NCBI GenBank assembly: GCA_024639165.1
Contig: JAHEIX010000002.1
Span: 62,001 to 126,000 of the forward strand
Length of the DNA stretch: 64,000 nucleotides
Source of the DNA: UBA7446 sp024639165
Lineage (GTDB): Bacteria > Bacteroidota > Bacteroidia > Flavobacteriales > Flavobacteriaceae
Direction of reading: 5' to 3'
Below, piece after piece: positions 49,964 through 58,278 of the stretch. Both the position numbers and the translations under genes were made by a program. A model generated the notes under the pieces. The model searched no databases. It was given only the letters and a program-made list of their open reading frames with translations, and was not told where the DNA came from. Within the stretch, counting starts at the first letter, position 1. Each line of letters opens with the position of its first letter.

Positions 49964-50997
49964 GACGGATTTAGGGTCTTTAGGTGATGGGCACGTCCTT
50001 TTTTGAATATTTTATTGCTGTTGTGCGTGCCTTTTCTAAGTTCCTTTTGTTTGTCTCTAGGCAAAGCAATGATTGACGCACAGCTGTCAGAACAACACTG
50101 ATCGTGCTTTTCAGCACATGTTGGGCATTGAATAAAAAGCAAATGACAGGCGTCGTTTGCACAATTGACATGGGTGTCGCAGGGCGAACCACATTGGTGA
50201 CAGGTGGCGATTACATCATCAGAAATAGTCTCACTTCTGCGCTCATCAAAAACAAAGTTTTTGCCGATAAACTTGTTGTCCAACCCTTGATTTTTTACTT
50301 GTCGAGCATATTCAATAATGCCCCCTTCGAGTTGGTATACACGTTCAAACCCTTTGTGCTTAAAATAAGCACTTGCTTTTTCGCAGCGGATACCGCCTGT
50401 GCAATACATCACCAAATTTTTATCTGACTTGTGTGCAGCTAAGTCTTTTTCAATGATGGGCAGCGAGTCGCGGAAGGTATCCACATCCGGCGTGATGGCG
50501 CCCTCAAAATGGCCAATCTCACTCTCATAATGATTGCGCATATCTACTAGTATGGTGTCTTTTGCGCTGGTGAGCGAATTAAACTCAGCAGCGTTGAGGT
50601 GTACGCCTTTGTTTGTTACATCAAAAGAGTCGTCGTCCAAGCCATCGGCAACAATCTTATCACGCACTTTTATTTTGAGCTTTAGAAACGATTTGTTGTC
50701 TTGCTCGATGGCAATGTTTAGGCGCACATCCTCTAAAAAAGCAATGCTGTCTAAATGTTTTTTAAACGCAGCAAAACGTGGCGCAGGGACAGATAGTTGC
50801 GCGTTGATTCCTTCGTGAGCTACGTATATTCTACCAAGTACACCTAGGGCATCCCATCGCATAAATAGTTGGTCTCTAAATTCGGACGGGTGTTCGATTT
50901 GTGTGTAAGCGTAGAAGGATAGCGTAAGGCGATCCTCTCCCGCCTCGTCGATTAGGGCAGCGCGCTGTTTGGCGCTTAATGTATTGTACAGTTGCAT
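49960..50997 (-). CDS. trhO: tRNA uridine(34) hydroxylase, rhodanese family
   Basis: 345 residues. The central rhodanese domain has the catalytic cysteine in YCTGGIRCEKAS near residue 197. An N-terminal ferredoxin-like part and a C-terminal Cys-rich zinc-type segment (CHQCGSPC, CPTC, CCSDSC) are as in TrhO/YceA. It forms 5-hydroxyuridine at position 34 of some tRNAs, independently of prephenate. It is the first gene of the trhO-gldH-PBP1A unit and is divergent from recA. Confidence 0.92.
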   Translation of the reverse strand: MQLYNTLSAKQRAALIDEAGEDRLTLSFYAYTQIEHPSEFRDQLFMRWDALGVLGRIYVAHEGINAQLSVPAPRFAAFKKHLDSIAFLEDVRLNIAIEQDNKSFLKLKIKVRDKIVADGLDDDSFDVTNKGVHLNAAEFNSLTSAKDTILVDMRNHYESEIGHFEGAITPDVDTFRDSLPIIEKDLAAHKSDKNLVMYCTGGIRCEKASAYFKHKGFERVYQLEGGIIEYARQVKNQGLDNKFIGKNFVFDERRSETISDDVIATCHQCGSPCDTHVNCANDACHLLFIQCPTCAEKHDQCCSDSCASIIALPRDKQKELRKGTHNSNKIFKKGRAHHLKTLNPS

Positions 50998-51105
50998 GCT
51001 ATACAGAATTAAGGTTATACGGCAAAGATATCAAATTAAATATCGTCAGAAAAAACCTAAACAATTGGAAATATTGTACCTTAGCAAATAGCTAAAAAAT
51101 CAAGC

Positions 51106-52110
51106 ATGAGTAACGAAAAAGAAGCCAAATTAAAAGCATTACAACTAACGCTAGATAAACTTGATAAAGCCTATGGCAAAGGCACCGTCATGAAAATGGG
51201 GGATAGCGTAACTGAAAATATAGAAGCCATTTCTTCGGGTTCTATAGGCCTAGACGTTGCCCTTGGTGTCGGAGGATATCCACGCGGAAGAGTAGTTGAG
51301 ATTTACGGACCTGAATCATCCGGTAAAACAACCCTAACCCTTCACGCCATAGCCGAATGCCAAAAGGCAGGAGGCATAGCCGCATTTATTGATGCGGAAC
51401 ATGCTTTTGACCGTTACTATGCCAAAAATCTTGGTGTTCAAATCGATGACCTTATCATTTCGCAACCCGATCACGGAGAACAAGCATTGGAAATTGCAGA
51501 TAACTTGATTCGTTCGGGAGCGGTTGATATTGTAGTTGTGGATTCTGTCGCTGCACTTACACCTAAAAGCGAGATAGAAGGCGAAATGGGCGATTCTAAA
51601 ATGGGACTGCACGCACGCCTCATGTCACAGGCTTTGCGAAAACTAACCGCATCTATCAGTAAAACGAAGTGTACCGTTATTTTTATCAATCAGTTGCGTG
51701 AAAAAATTGGGGTTATGTTTGGTAACCCAGAAACGACCACTGGCGGGAATGCGTTGAAGTTTTACGCATCGGTTCGCTTGGACATTCGTCGTTCTACACA
51801 AATCAAAGACAGTGCAGGCGCTGTTTTAGGAAATAAAACACGTGTTAAAGTGGTCAAAAATAAAGTTGCTCCACCATTTAAAACAGTTGAGTTTGATATC
51901 ATGTATGGCCAAGGTATTTCTCGCATAGGCGAATTGCTAGATATTGGCGTTGAAGCTGAAATCATTAAGAAGAGCGGTTCGTGGTTTAGCTATGGCGACA
52001 CCAAACTCGGGCAGGGGAGAGATGCAGTAAAAACGCTTTTGGATGACAATCCAGAACTAGCGGAAGAAGTTGAAGGCAAGATTAAAGATATCGTTGCTGC
52101 AGCGGAATAA
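51106..52110 (+). CDS. recA: Recombinase A
   Basis: Strand-exchange ATPase of homologous recombination. The 334 residues carry Walker A GPESSGKTTL at 68-77, VVDSVAALTP (Walker B), the L2 loop GNPETTTGGNALKFYAS and a normal C-terminus. A one-mismatch -7 box (TACCTTAG, 51077-51084) lies 21 nt upstream. No LexA-type operator is apparent and no lexA gene is nearby. Confidence 0.97.
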   Translation: MSNEKEAKLKALQLTLDKLDKAYGKGTVMKMGDSVTENIEAISSGSIGLDVALGVGGYPRGRVVEIYGPESSGKTTLTLHAIAECQKAGGIAAFIDAEHAFDRYYAKNLGVQIDDLIISQPDHGEQALEIADNLIRSGAVDIVVVDSVAALTPKSEIEGEMGDSKMGLHARLMSQALRKLTASISKTKCTVIFINQLREKIGVMFGNPETTTGGNALKFYASVRLDIRRSTQIKDSAGAVLGNKTRVKVVKNKVAPPFKTVEFDIMYGQGISRIGELLDIGVEAEIIKKSGSWFSYGDTKLGQGRDAVKTLLDDNPELAEEVEGKIKDIVAAAE

Positions 52111-52112
52111 TC

Positions 52113-52868
52113 CTAGCGGTACCCTTCTTCTTTTAGCTTTTCAGCCATAAACTGATGTACCTTTTCTTTTAGTGCAGGCATGTCATCTTTTGTCATTCCT
52201 ACGGTTTCAATAGGCGCATGAACATTAGCCCGAACAATTCCTGGCTTTCCTACCCAATATTTATATGAAAACTGGAAAGGAAAACGCTTTTTGCAATCCG
52301 GTAGCGTGATGGGGACTATGGGAATTTGATGCTCAATGGCAAGACTAAAAGCACCATTTTTAAAAGGAGCCAAAAGCACATTTGGCTCAGGCACCAAGCC
52401 TTCTGGGTAGAGCATGATATTAAAGCCGATTTTAATTTTATGCTTGGCCTGATAGTACACACTTTTTCTGCTTGAAGCACTGTCGCGGTCTACCAAAATG
52501 GCAGCCCTTTTGTAAATGGTAGCAAAGAGCGGCAGACGATCAAGCTCAGACTTCCCTATAAAAACAGCAGGCTTTTTAATGGTCACAAAAATCATCATGA
52601 TGTCAATCATGCTTAAATGATTCGCGACAAAGACATATTGTTTGCTGTAATCTATTTTTGATTTATGCCGAATTAGTGGAATAAATCCCATACCAAACAA
52701 GATAAATGGGGACCAAAAATAACGTGCTAAAAAATAAATGCCGCGGTACCATTTCTCTCGTAATAAGCAGAGTAATAACAGCGGAAAACACAAGGTTATA
52801 CCGACCGTAGAAAGGATGTAAAACCAAGCATTCCACAGTCCCAAAAGAAAGATGCGGATATAAAGCAT
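52113..52868 (-). CDS. plsC: 1-acylglycerol-3-phosphate acyltransferase
   Basis: Makes phosphatidic acid from lysophosphatidic acid at the inner membrane. 251 residues with N-terminal hydrophobic helices, the catalytic HX4D motif (NHLSMID, His84 and Asp89), the PEG motif LYPEGLVPEP and IPIVPITLPD. It is a single gene, convergent with recA with a 2-bp gap and divergent from trpS. Confidence 0.9.
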   Translation of the reverse strand: MLYIRIFLLGLWNAWFYILSTVGITLCFPLLLLCLLREKWYRGIYFLARYFWSPFILFGMGFIPLIRHKSKIDYSKQYVFVANHLSMIDIMMIFVTIKKPAVFIGKSELDRLPLFATIYKRAAILVDRDSASSRKSVYYQAKHKIKIGFNIMLYPEGLVPEPNVLLAPFKNGAFSLAIEHQIPIVPITLPDCKKRFPFQFSYKYWVGKPGIVRANVHAPIETVGMTKDDMPALKEKVHQFMAEKLKEEGYR

Positions 52869-52903
52869 GTTGTCAAAAGTAGCGATTGATGGCTTAAATC
52901 CAT

Positions 52904-52911
52904 TATTTTTG
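52904..52911 (+). promoter_or_regulatory. -7 promoter box for trpS
   Basis: TATTTTTG, an exact TAnnTTTG match. A TTG at 52886-52888 is only 15 bp upstream, shorter than the usual 17-19 bp spacing. Confidence 0.5.
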
Positions 52912-52927
52912 TGCAGACACTATAGCT

Positions 52928-53908
52928 ATGGCACGTATCCTTACCGGAATTCAAAGCACGGGAACACCGCATTTAGGCAACCTTTTAGGGGCTATAATTC
53001 CTGCCATAGATATGGCAAAGCAATCAAACGACGAAGCCTTTTTATTTATTGCCGACATGCACTCCCTTACCCAAATCAAAGATGCAGCGGAATTAAAAGC
53101 CAATACCCACAAAACAGCTGCGGCTTGGTTGGCTTGCGGACTTGATCCCGACAGCACGTGTTTTTATCGTCAGTCAGATGTGCCTGAAGTAACGGAACTC
53201 GCATGGTATCTGAACTGCTCGTTTCCTTACAGCCGGTTGTCACTAGCCCACTCTTTTAAGGACAAAGCCGACAGGCTTGAAGATGTCAATGCAGGACTTT
53301 TTACGTATCCCATGCTGATGGCAGCAGATATTTTATTGTATGACGCCAACTGGGTTCCTGTGGGAAAAGATCAGCTGCAGCATTTGGAAATGACTCGTGA
53401 TGTTGCCAGTCGTTTTCACGCCGCTTTTGGAGAAACCTTTGTCTTGCCCGAAGCCAAGCTGCAAGACAATGCACAATATGTTTTAGGAACCGATGGCGCC
53501 AAGATGAGCAAGTCAAAGAGCAATACTATAGACGTTTTTTTACCAGAAAAAAAGTTGCGCAAGCAAGTAATGGGTATTGCTACGGACAGCACACCCCTAG
53601 AAGCACCAAAAGACCCAGACAGGTGTACCGTATTTGCGCTGTATACTTTGATTGCACAACCAGCAGCTGTGGCTGCAATGCGAAAAAACTATGAGTCAGG
53701 TGGCTATGGCTATGGCCATGCAAAACAGGCACTATACGAAGCCATTCTTGATCGCTTTTCTGAAGCCAGATCAAAGTTTGATGAATTTATGGCACATCCA
53801 GAAGCACTGGAGGCCCAACTTCAAAAAGGAGCCGTTAAGGCGCGTAGCGTAGCCCAAGAGGTCCTTCAACGCGTACGCAAGAATCTAGGCTATACTACAA
53901 CAGTTTAA
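52928..53908 (+). CDS. trpS: Tryptophanyl-tRNA synthetase
   Basis: Class I synthetase of 326 residues. The HIGH-equivalent is TGTPHLGNLLG near residues 11-21 and the second signature is KMSKSKSNTI near 192. FLFIADMHSLTQ and GKDQLQHLEMTRD are family blocks. The last 14 bp overlap the convergent dprA gene. Confidence 0.96.
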   Translation: MARILTGIQSTGTPHLGNLLGAIIPAIDMAKQSNDEAFLFIADMHSLTQIKDAAELKANTHKTAAAWLACGLDPDSTCFYRQSDVPEVTELAWYLNCSFPYSRLSLAHSFKDKADRLEDVNAGLFTYPMLMAADILLYDANWVPVGKDQLQHLEMTRDVASRFHAAFGETFVLPEAKLQDNAQYVLGTDGAKMSKSKSNTIDVFLPEKKLRKQVMGIATDSTPLEAPKDPDRCTVFALYTLIAQPAAVAAMRKNYESGGYGYGHAKQALYEAILDRFSEARSKFDEFMAHPEALEAQLQKGAVKARSVAQEVLQRVRKNLGYTTTV

Positions 53909-54989
53909 ACAATTTACCGGCTTGCGCCATTACTACCCCTTTCATTTCAAGTTGAAAAAGAAGGCTTGAAACATCACTTATTTTGAGCGAAGCATCCAAA
54001 GCAATGAGGTCTATGTGTTTGGGCGTTGCACTCATGTGCTTAATAATTTGTTGCTCTTTGTCGTTTAGACATACAAACAATTGTCGTTGTGGAGCTGTTG
54101 CTTTTTCTTTTTTCCAGCCAAGCAGCTGCGCCACATCCGCTCCACTCGTAATACAAGTAGCCTTTTGGGCTTTGATGAGCGCTAAGCACCCTTGGGCGAC
54201 GGAGTCGTTGGGTCTGCCCGGTACAGCAAACACATCCCGTTCATATCCAAGCGCATAGGCCGCTGTGGTTAGGGCACCGCCCTTACTTTTGGACTCGACT
54301 ACAATGGTGGCTTGTGCCAAACCAGCGATAATGCGATTGCGCTGTAAGAAGTGGGAGCGTTTGATTTGTTCATGTGACCACAATTCGGTTAAGAAACCGC
54401 CATGCTGTTCCATTTTTTTTCGATGTTTTTGATGTTCTCTAGGATAGCAATTCAAAATGCCATGCCCCAAACAGCCGTAGGTAATCAGGTTGTTTTCAAG
54501 GGCTGCCAATTGGGCTGTGATGTCAATGCCATGAGCAAAGCCCGACACGATTACGGGCTGATAGGGTGCAAGGGTTTCTACAAGCTGGCGGACAAATGCC
54601 TTGCCATCAGGCGATGGCATTCTAGTGCCTACGATGCTAATCACACGGGTGGTATTTGGAAAGGCCTGACCGCTGCCAAAAAGCACAAGCGGAGCGTCGG
54701 GGCAGAGGTTGAGGGCAATGGGAAAGTCGGGGTCGTTGTGTGCTACCGATAAAATGCGGTGCTTTTTAATCCGCGCCACTTCTTTTTCTGCGGCACCCCA
54801 CAGCTGTTTGGCTTCTGGGCGTTTAAATACCGCAGCAATGTTGTTAAATGGCTTGCTATTTTCACGACCAATGCGCCGAAAAACGGCTTCAGCACTTCCA
54901 AAATGACGGATGAGTTTTCGGGCGGTGCTGCAGCCAATCTTGGGAAGTTTGGGCAGCACAAGAGTTGCAATAAGTTCGGTTGTTTTCAT
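53895..54989 (-). CDS. dprA: DNA processing protein DprA
   Basis: 364 residues from the ATG at 54989 (MKTTELIATLVLPKLPKIG); a longer in-frame start would overlap the divergent HU/SPOR gene and adds an unrelated leader. The N-terminal helix-hairpin-helix/SAM part, the Rossmann core (GTRMPSPDGKAF, VSGFAHGIDITA, EQHGGFLTEL) and the C-terminal winged helix are all present. DprA loads RecA onto incoming single-stranded DNA, suggesting at least part of a competence pathway. Confidence 0.92.
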   Translation of the reverse strand: MKTTELIATLVLPKLPKIGCSTARKLIRHFGSAEAVFRRIGRENSKPFNNIAAVFKRPEAKQLWGAAEKEVARIKKHRILSVAHNDPDFPIALNLCPDAPLVLFGSGQAFPNTTRVISIVGTRMPSPDGKAFVRQLVETLAPYQPVIVSGFAHGIDITAQLAALENNLITYGCLGHGILNCYPREHQKHRKKMEQHGGFLTELWSHEQIKRSHFLQRNRIIAGLAQATIVVESKSKGGALTTAAYALGYERDVFAVPGRPNDSVAQGCLALIKAQKATCITSGADVAQLLGWKKEKATAPQRQLFVCLNDKEQQIIKHMSATPKHIDLIALDASLKISDVSSLLFQLEMKGVVMAQAGKLFKLL

Positions 54990-55047
54990 AAGATTCGGCA
55001 CCACTAAATTACAAAAGCGAATGGTTTTAAAAATCCAGCAAAAAATG

Positions 55048-55055
55048 TACATTTG
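55048..55055 (+). promoter_or_regulatory. -7 promoter box for the HU-CCDC81/SPOR gene
   Basis: TACATTTG, an exact TAnnTTTG match, ends 4 nt before the ATG at 55060, so transcription should begin at or next to the start codon. Confidence 0.55.
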
Positions 55056-55059
55056 TCTT

Positions 55060-55965
55060 ATGGAGCTTGCAGCACACATACATTACTTACTTTACCGCCA
55101 CGATTGCCTTAGTCTTCCAGGCTTTGGTGCCTTTTTGGTGGAGCATAAAGAAGCATTTTTTGATGCGGAGCAACAACGCTATCATCCACCGCGTAAGGTG
55201 TTGTCGTTTAATGAACAGCTACAATCCAACGACGGCATCTTGGCAGCGCACATGGCGCATGTTTTGCAGTGTTCTTATGAGCGTGCTGTACTGGACATTC
55301 ACCAACAGATTATATCTTGGAAAGAACGCGCCCACAAAGGCAAGCTTAAAATCGCTACTTTGGGAATATTCGAAACGAATTCAGAGGGCAAACTTGTATT
55401 TAGCGCCGAGCAGGGATTGAATTTTTTAGCAGCAAGCTATGCGCTTCCACAGTTGGACGCACAACCCATATCACGCAGTGCTGCCGAAGCAGCCCCAACG
55501 CCTGTTTTTACGTTGGAACCCCAGCCGTCCAGCCCCTTTATGCGTAGGGCCATGGTAGCTGCTAGCTTTTTAGCCTTGCTAGCTTTGGGCACCAATTATG
55601 TGCAAGACCAACAAACCGAATTACTTTGGGAACAAGAGCAAACACTACGTGAAACTGCACGTGAGCAAGCCGCCGCCGCTGTTTATGACCTTGGCGAATT
55701 GCCAACGCTAAGTGTTGTAGCACCTAAAGCAGTTGTCCTAGGCCATCATCTTATTGCTGGATCTTTCCGCAGCCAAAACAACGCCGACCGACTTGTCAAT
55801 AGCCTCAAGCGTAAGGGCTACAACCAAGCAGCAAGACTACCCAAAACCAGTAACGGATTTCACCAAGTTTCTTTTGCTGCCTTTGCTACGCAACGAGAAG
55901 CGTACAATGCCAAAGCAGGCCTTTTGGAAGACAACTACCCAGACGTTTGGGTACTGAAAAAATAA
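55060..55965 (+). CDS. HU-CCDC81 and SPOR domain membrane protein
   Basis: 301 residues from the ATG at 55060, chosen because the family begins exactly here (ELAAHIHYLLYRHDCLSLPGFGAFL). Two HU-like folds fill residues 1-130, a transmembrane helix lies at about 161-180 (AAAASFLALLALG-type sequence), and a C-terminal SPOR domain spans about 228-301 (HLIAGSFRSQNNADRLV). HU-like domains are DNA- or protein-binding and SPOR binds denuded septal peptidoglycan. The protein may therefore bridge the nucleoid side and the division site, which is inference. The thioesterase gene follows by 5 bp. Confidence 0.85.
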   Translation: MELAAHIHYLLYRHDCLSLPGFGAFLVEHKEAFFDAEQQRYHPPRKVLSFNEQLQSNDGILAAHMAHVLQCSYERAVLDIHQQIISWKERAHKGKLKIATLGIFETNSEGKLVFSAEQGLNFLAASYALPQLDAQPISRSAAEAAPTPVFTLEPQPSSPFMRRAMVAASFLALLALGTNYVQDQQTELLWEQEQTLRETAREQAAAAVYDLGELPTLSVVAPKAVVLGHHLIAGSFRSQNNADRLVNSLKRKGYNQAARLPKTSNGFHQVSFAAFATQREAYNAKAGLLEDNYPDVWVLKK

Positions 55966-55970
55966 CACCC

Positions 55971-56480
55971 ATGGAACCAAAACACCCTAGTGCTTCCAAG
56001 ACGGTTATGACCGACTTGGTACTGCCCTCTGATACCAATCCCATCAACAACTTGTTTGGTGGCGAGCTGTTGGCACGTATGGACCGAGCAGCCTGTATTG
56101 CAGCAGAGCGCCATTCGGAGCAGGTGGTGGTTACCGCTTCGGTAAACCATGTGCACTTTAGAAAACCCGTGCCCCTAGGCAGTGTGCTTACGCTAGAGGC
56201 CAAGGTCTCTCGTGCTTTTGGCACTTCGATGGAGGTGTTTATAGATGTGTGGAAGGAAGAGCACGAAAAGCGCACAAAGGAAAAAGTAAATGAGGCCATT
56301 TACACTTTTGTTGCGGTGAATAAAACGGGTACGCCCGTGGCCGTACCGCCTATTGCACCCGAAACGGCTTTGGAACAAGATCGTTATGCAGGCGCCCTGC
56401 GCCGCAGACAGCTTAGCCTTATTTTGGCAGGCAAACTCAAGCCTGAAGAGGCTACGGAACTAAAGGCGCTTTTTAGTTAA
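55971..56480 (+). CDS. Acyl-CoA thioesterase (hot-dog fold)
   Basis: 169 residues from the ATG at 55971; an upstream TTG would overlap the SPOR gene. The hot-dog motif with NNLFGGELLARMDRAACIAAERHS and VNHVHFRKPVPLGSVL is typical of the YciA/ACOT acyl-CoA thioesterases. A short acidic/basic C-terminal extension follows. It hydrolyses acyl-CoA in the cytoplasm; chain length is unknown. A hairpin follows at 56530. Confidence 0.9.
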   Translation: MEPKHPSASKTVMTDLVLPSDTNPINNLFGGELLARMDRAACIAAERHSEQVVVTASVNHVHFRKPVPLGSVLTLEAKVSRAFGTSMEVFIDVWKEEHEKRTKEKVNEAIYTFVAVNKTGTPVAVPPIAPETALEQDRYAGALRRRQLSLILAGKLKPEEATELKALFS

Positions 56481-56529
56481 TTTTCGTTAGTAGATAAACA
56501 CGGAAAGTTAACGGTCTGTGTATATGAGT

Positions 56530-56558
56530 AGTAGTGGATTTACACACACTACTTTTTG
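56530..56558 (+). terminator. Hairpin after the thioesterase gene
   Basis: A 7-bp stem, AGTAGTG/CACTACT, with a 10-nt loop, followed by TTTTTG, about 50 bp after the stop codon. Confidence 0.5.
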
Positions 56559-56600
56559 ATTAAACTCAGACCTTTTTTATAATAATTTACTTTCGTTTTA

Positions 56601-56854
56601 GTGATTAAACCGCTATTACTTATACCCAAAGATTATTACGATACCCAGCGCAATATGGAAGCTTGCGAAGGTCAGAACAAGGTTCCCTTTTTGCTTGAGA
56701 CCAGCGCCTTCGCTTCTTTTAAAGACCTGCCTTTGCCTGACGAACAGGAAGCATTAAGGGGATTGTCAGCAAGACGTATAACGGCCGAAGTTTGGTGCTT
56801 GTGCTTAACGATGCGCATGATGCTTGGCGCATAGGTGGCGATTGTGTAGATTGA
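56601..56854 (+). pseudogene. Possible frameshifted gene remnant
   Basis: A GTG-started reading frame (77 codons, ending at 56834) reads protein-like up to LPLPDEQEALRG and then becomes Arg/Cys/Met-rich. From about 56750 a different frame reads KGIVSKTYNGRSLVLVLND and DAWRIGGDCVD before TGA at 56852. The switch suggests a single-base indel in a small gene. I recognise no family, so this may also be chance. Confidence 0.3.
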
Positions 56855-56879
56855 GCACCAGAATCTTAAAATATCAGAA

Positions 56880-57335
56880 ACTCATTTTTATCCAAAAAAC
56901 GCCTAAAAATCACTAAAAATAGCCGAAAACAGCCTGTTTTTAACCCTTTTTATGACAAAAACAAACAAAAATGATAAAACCTGTGTATTTAAAATGTGCC
57001 TTTTTAGCTTCATTTCATTTGGCCAAAGTTGCCATTTTAAAAAAACCATTTTTCGCAAAAAACAGACTAAAAAAGGACAAATTTATCCAATAATAAACGG
57101 TTTTTAGTTGTTTTTAGCTCCAAAAAAGCAAAAAGTAACATTTTTGGTTTTTTATAAAAGGGCAGTTTTTCTTTTGTGGCCTTAATTTTCAGTAATACAG
57201 CCATAAAAAGCAGGACAGGTTTTAGCTAAAAAAGACTAAAACCGGACAAAATGGACTAAAAAAGACTTAAAAGTGTATAAAAAACAGCGTTTTTACATCA
57301 AAAATCGGAAAAAATAAAACGCTGCATCTCTTTTT
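56880..57335. other. Non-coding CTAAAA/TTTTAG-rich repeat tract
   Basis: About 450 bp with no credible gene. Some eleven copies of CTAAAA or its complement are scattered on both strands. The recurring longer pattern GACTAAAA followed by GGACAAA occurs at 57065-57080 and twice in 57232-57265. A 9-bp inverted repeat CAGCGTTTT/AAAACGCTG lies at 57285-57293 and 57316-57324. Two weak DnaA-box-like sites (56888-56896 and 57083-57091) are present. Its role is unknown. Confidence 0.5.
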
Positions 57336-57392
57336 AACTGGATCTAAAAACACATAGATATACTAACCGACAAACACTCACCGCCCGTTTTG

Positions 57393-57415
57393 TACCTTTG
57401 CGCTTTAATAAAGCG
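57393..57415 (+). promoter_or_regulatory. Promoter box and leader hairpin of yicC
   Basis: The -7 box TACCTTTG (57393-57400) is an exact TAnnTTTG match. It is followed immediately by the inverted repeat CGCTTT-AAT-AAAGCG (57401-57415), which ends 2 nt before the ATG. Because transcription should start near 57405, only part of the repeat would be in the mRNA, so it may act at the DNA level. Confidence 0.45.
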
Positions 57416-57417
57416 AT

Positions 57418-58278
57418 ATGATTCTATCCATGACAGGCTACGGCAAAGCGGAGTTTAATGCACAAGGCAAAAAATTGCGCATTGAAATTAAGTCGCTCAA
57501 CAGCAAATCATTTGACCTCAATTTTCGTACACCCCCCCGTTATAGAGGCCTTGATTTGAACGCACGTAAACAGCTAACAGCCCTGCTGCACCGCGGCAAG
57601 TGTGAAGTGAATGTATTCGAAGAATGGGTTGCCGGTCAAGATGCAGCCCCGATTAACAAAGCTGTGGTGGTACACTACATGGACGAATTAAAAGCCATTT
57701 CTCCTTTGTCAGATGAGGCGCTTTTGCCAACCGTGATGCGCATGCCCAATGTATTTACATCAGCAGACGATAGCATTTCGGACGAAGAACAAGCCATTTT
57801 TTTAAGCACCCTTAACAAAGCCGCTGAAGCTTTGGTAGCTTACCGTGAGCAAGAAGGCCTTTCTTTGGAACAAGACCTCACCAACCAATTGGAGCACATC
57901 AAAGCACAGCTAAAAAGCATAGCCGCACAAGCCGACACGCGTATAGCCACACGTAAGCAAAAACTAGAGGAACAATTACGTCAGCTAACCCTTGACTATG
58001 ACCAAGACCGTTTGGAGCAAGAGCTGGTTTTTTACCTCGAAAAATGGGACATTAATGAAGAGTTGGTACGCCTTGAGCATCACCTTGACTATTTTCAAAG
58101 TAACCTCGAGGAAAAAACCCCGACCAAAGGCAAAAAACTAGGATTTATAGCCCAAGAAATGGGACGTGAAATCAACACCATTGGGTCTAAAGCGAACGAT
58201 GCGGAACTACAAAAATCTGTTGTTAGCATGAAAGATGCCTTGGAGCGTATCAAAGAACAAGTACTCAACGCCTTGTAA
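57418..58278 (+). CDS. YicC-family endoribonuclease
   Basis: 286 residues with the N-terminal signature MILSMTGYGKAEF and the conserved C-terminal block GKKLGFIAQEMGREINTIGSK. YicC proteins are stress-linked endoribonucleases reported in other bacteria; the target here is unknown. The stop codon overlaps the gmk start by one base (TAATG), making a yicC-gmk-nadD operon, an order often seen in Bacteroidota. Confidence 0.9.
   Translation: MILSMTGYGKAEFNAQGKKLRIEIKSLNSKSFDLNFRTPPRYRGLDLNARKQLTALLHRGKCEVNVFEEWVAGQDAAPINKAVVVHYMDELKAISPLSDEALLPTVMRMPNVFTSADDSISDEEQAIFLSTLNKAAEALVAYREQEGLSLEQDLTNQLEHIKAQLKSIAAQADTRIATRKQKLEEQLRQLTLDYDQDRLEQELVFYLEKWDINEELVRLEHHLDYFQSNLEEKTPTKGKKLGFIAQEMGREINTIGSKANDAELQKSVVSMKDALERIKEQVLNAL

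Noticed and set aside
51001..51105. LexA operator upstream of recA
   Set aside because: No convincing palindromic operator was found, and no lexA gene lies in the window.
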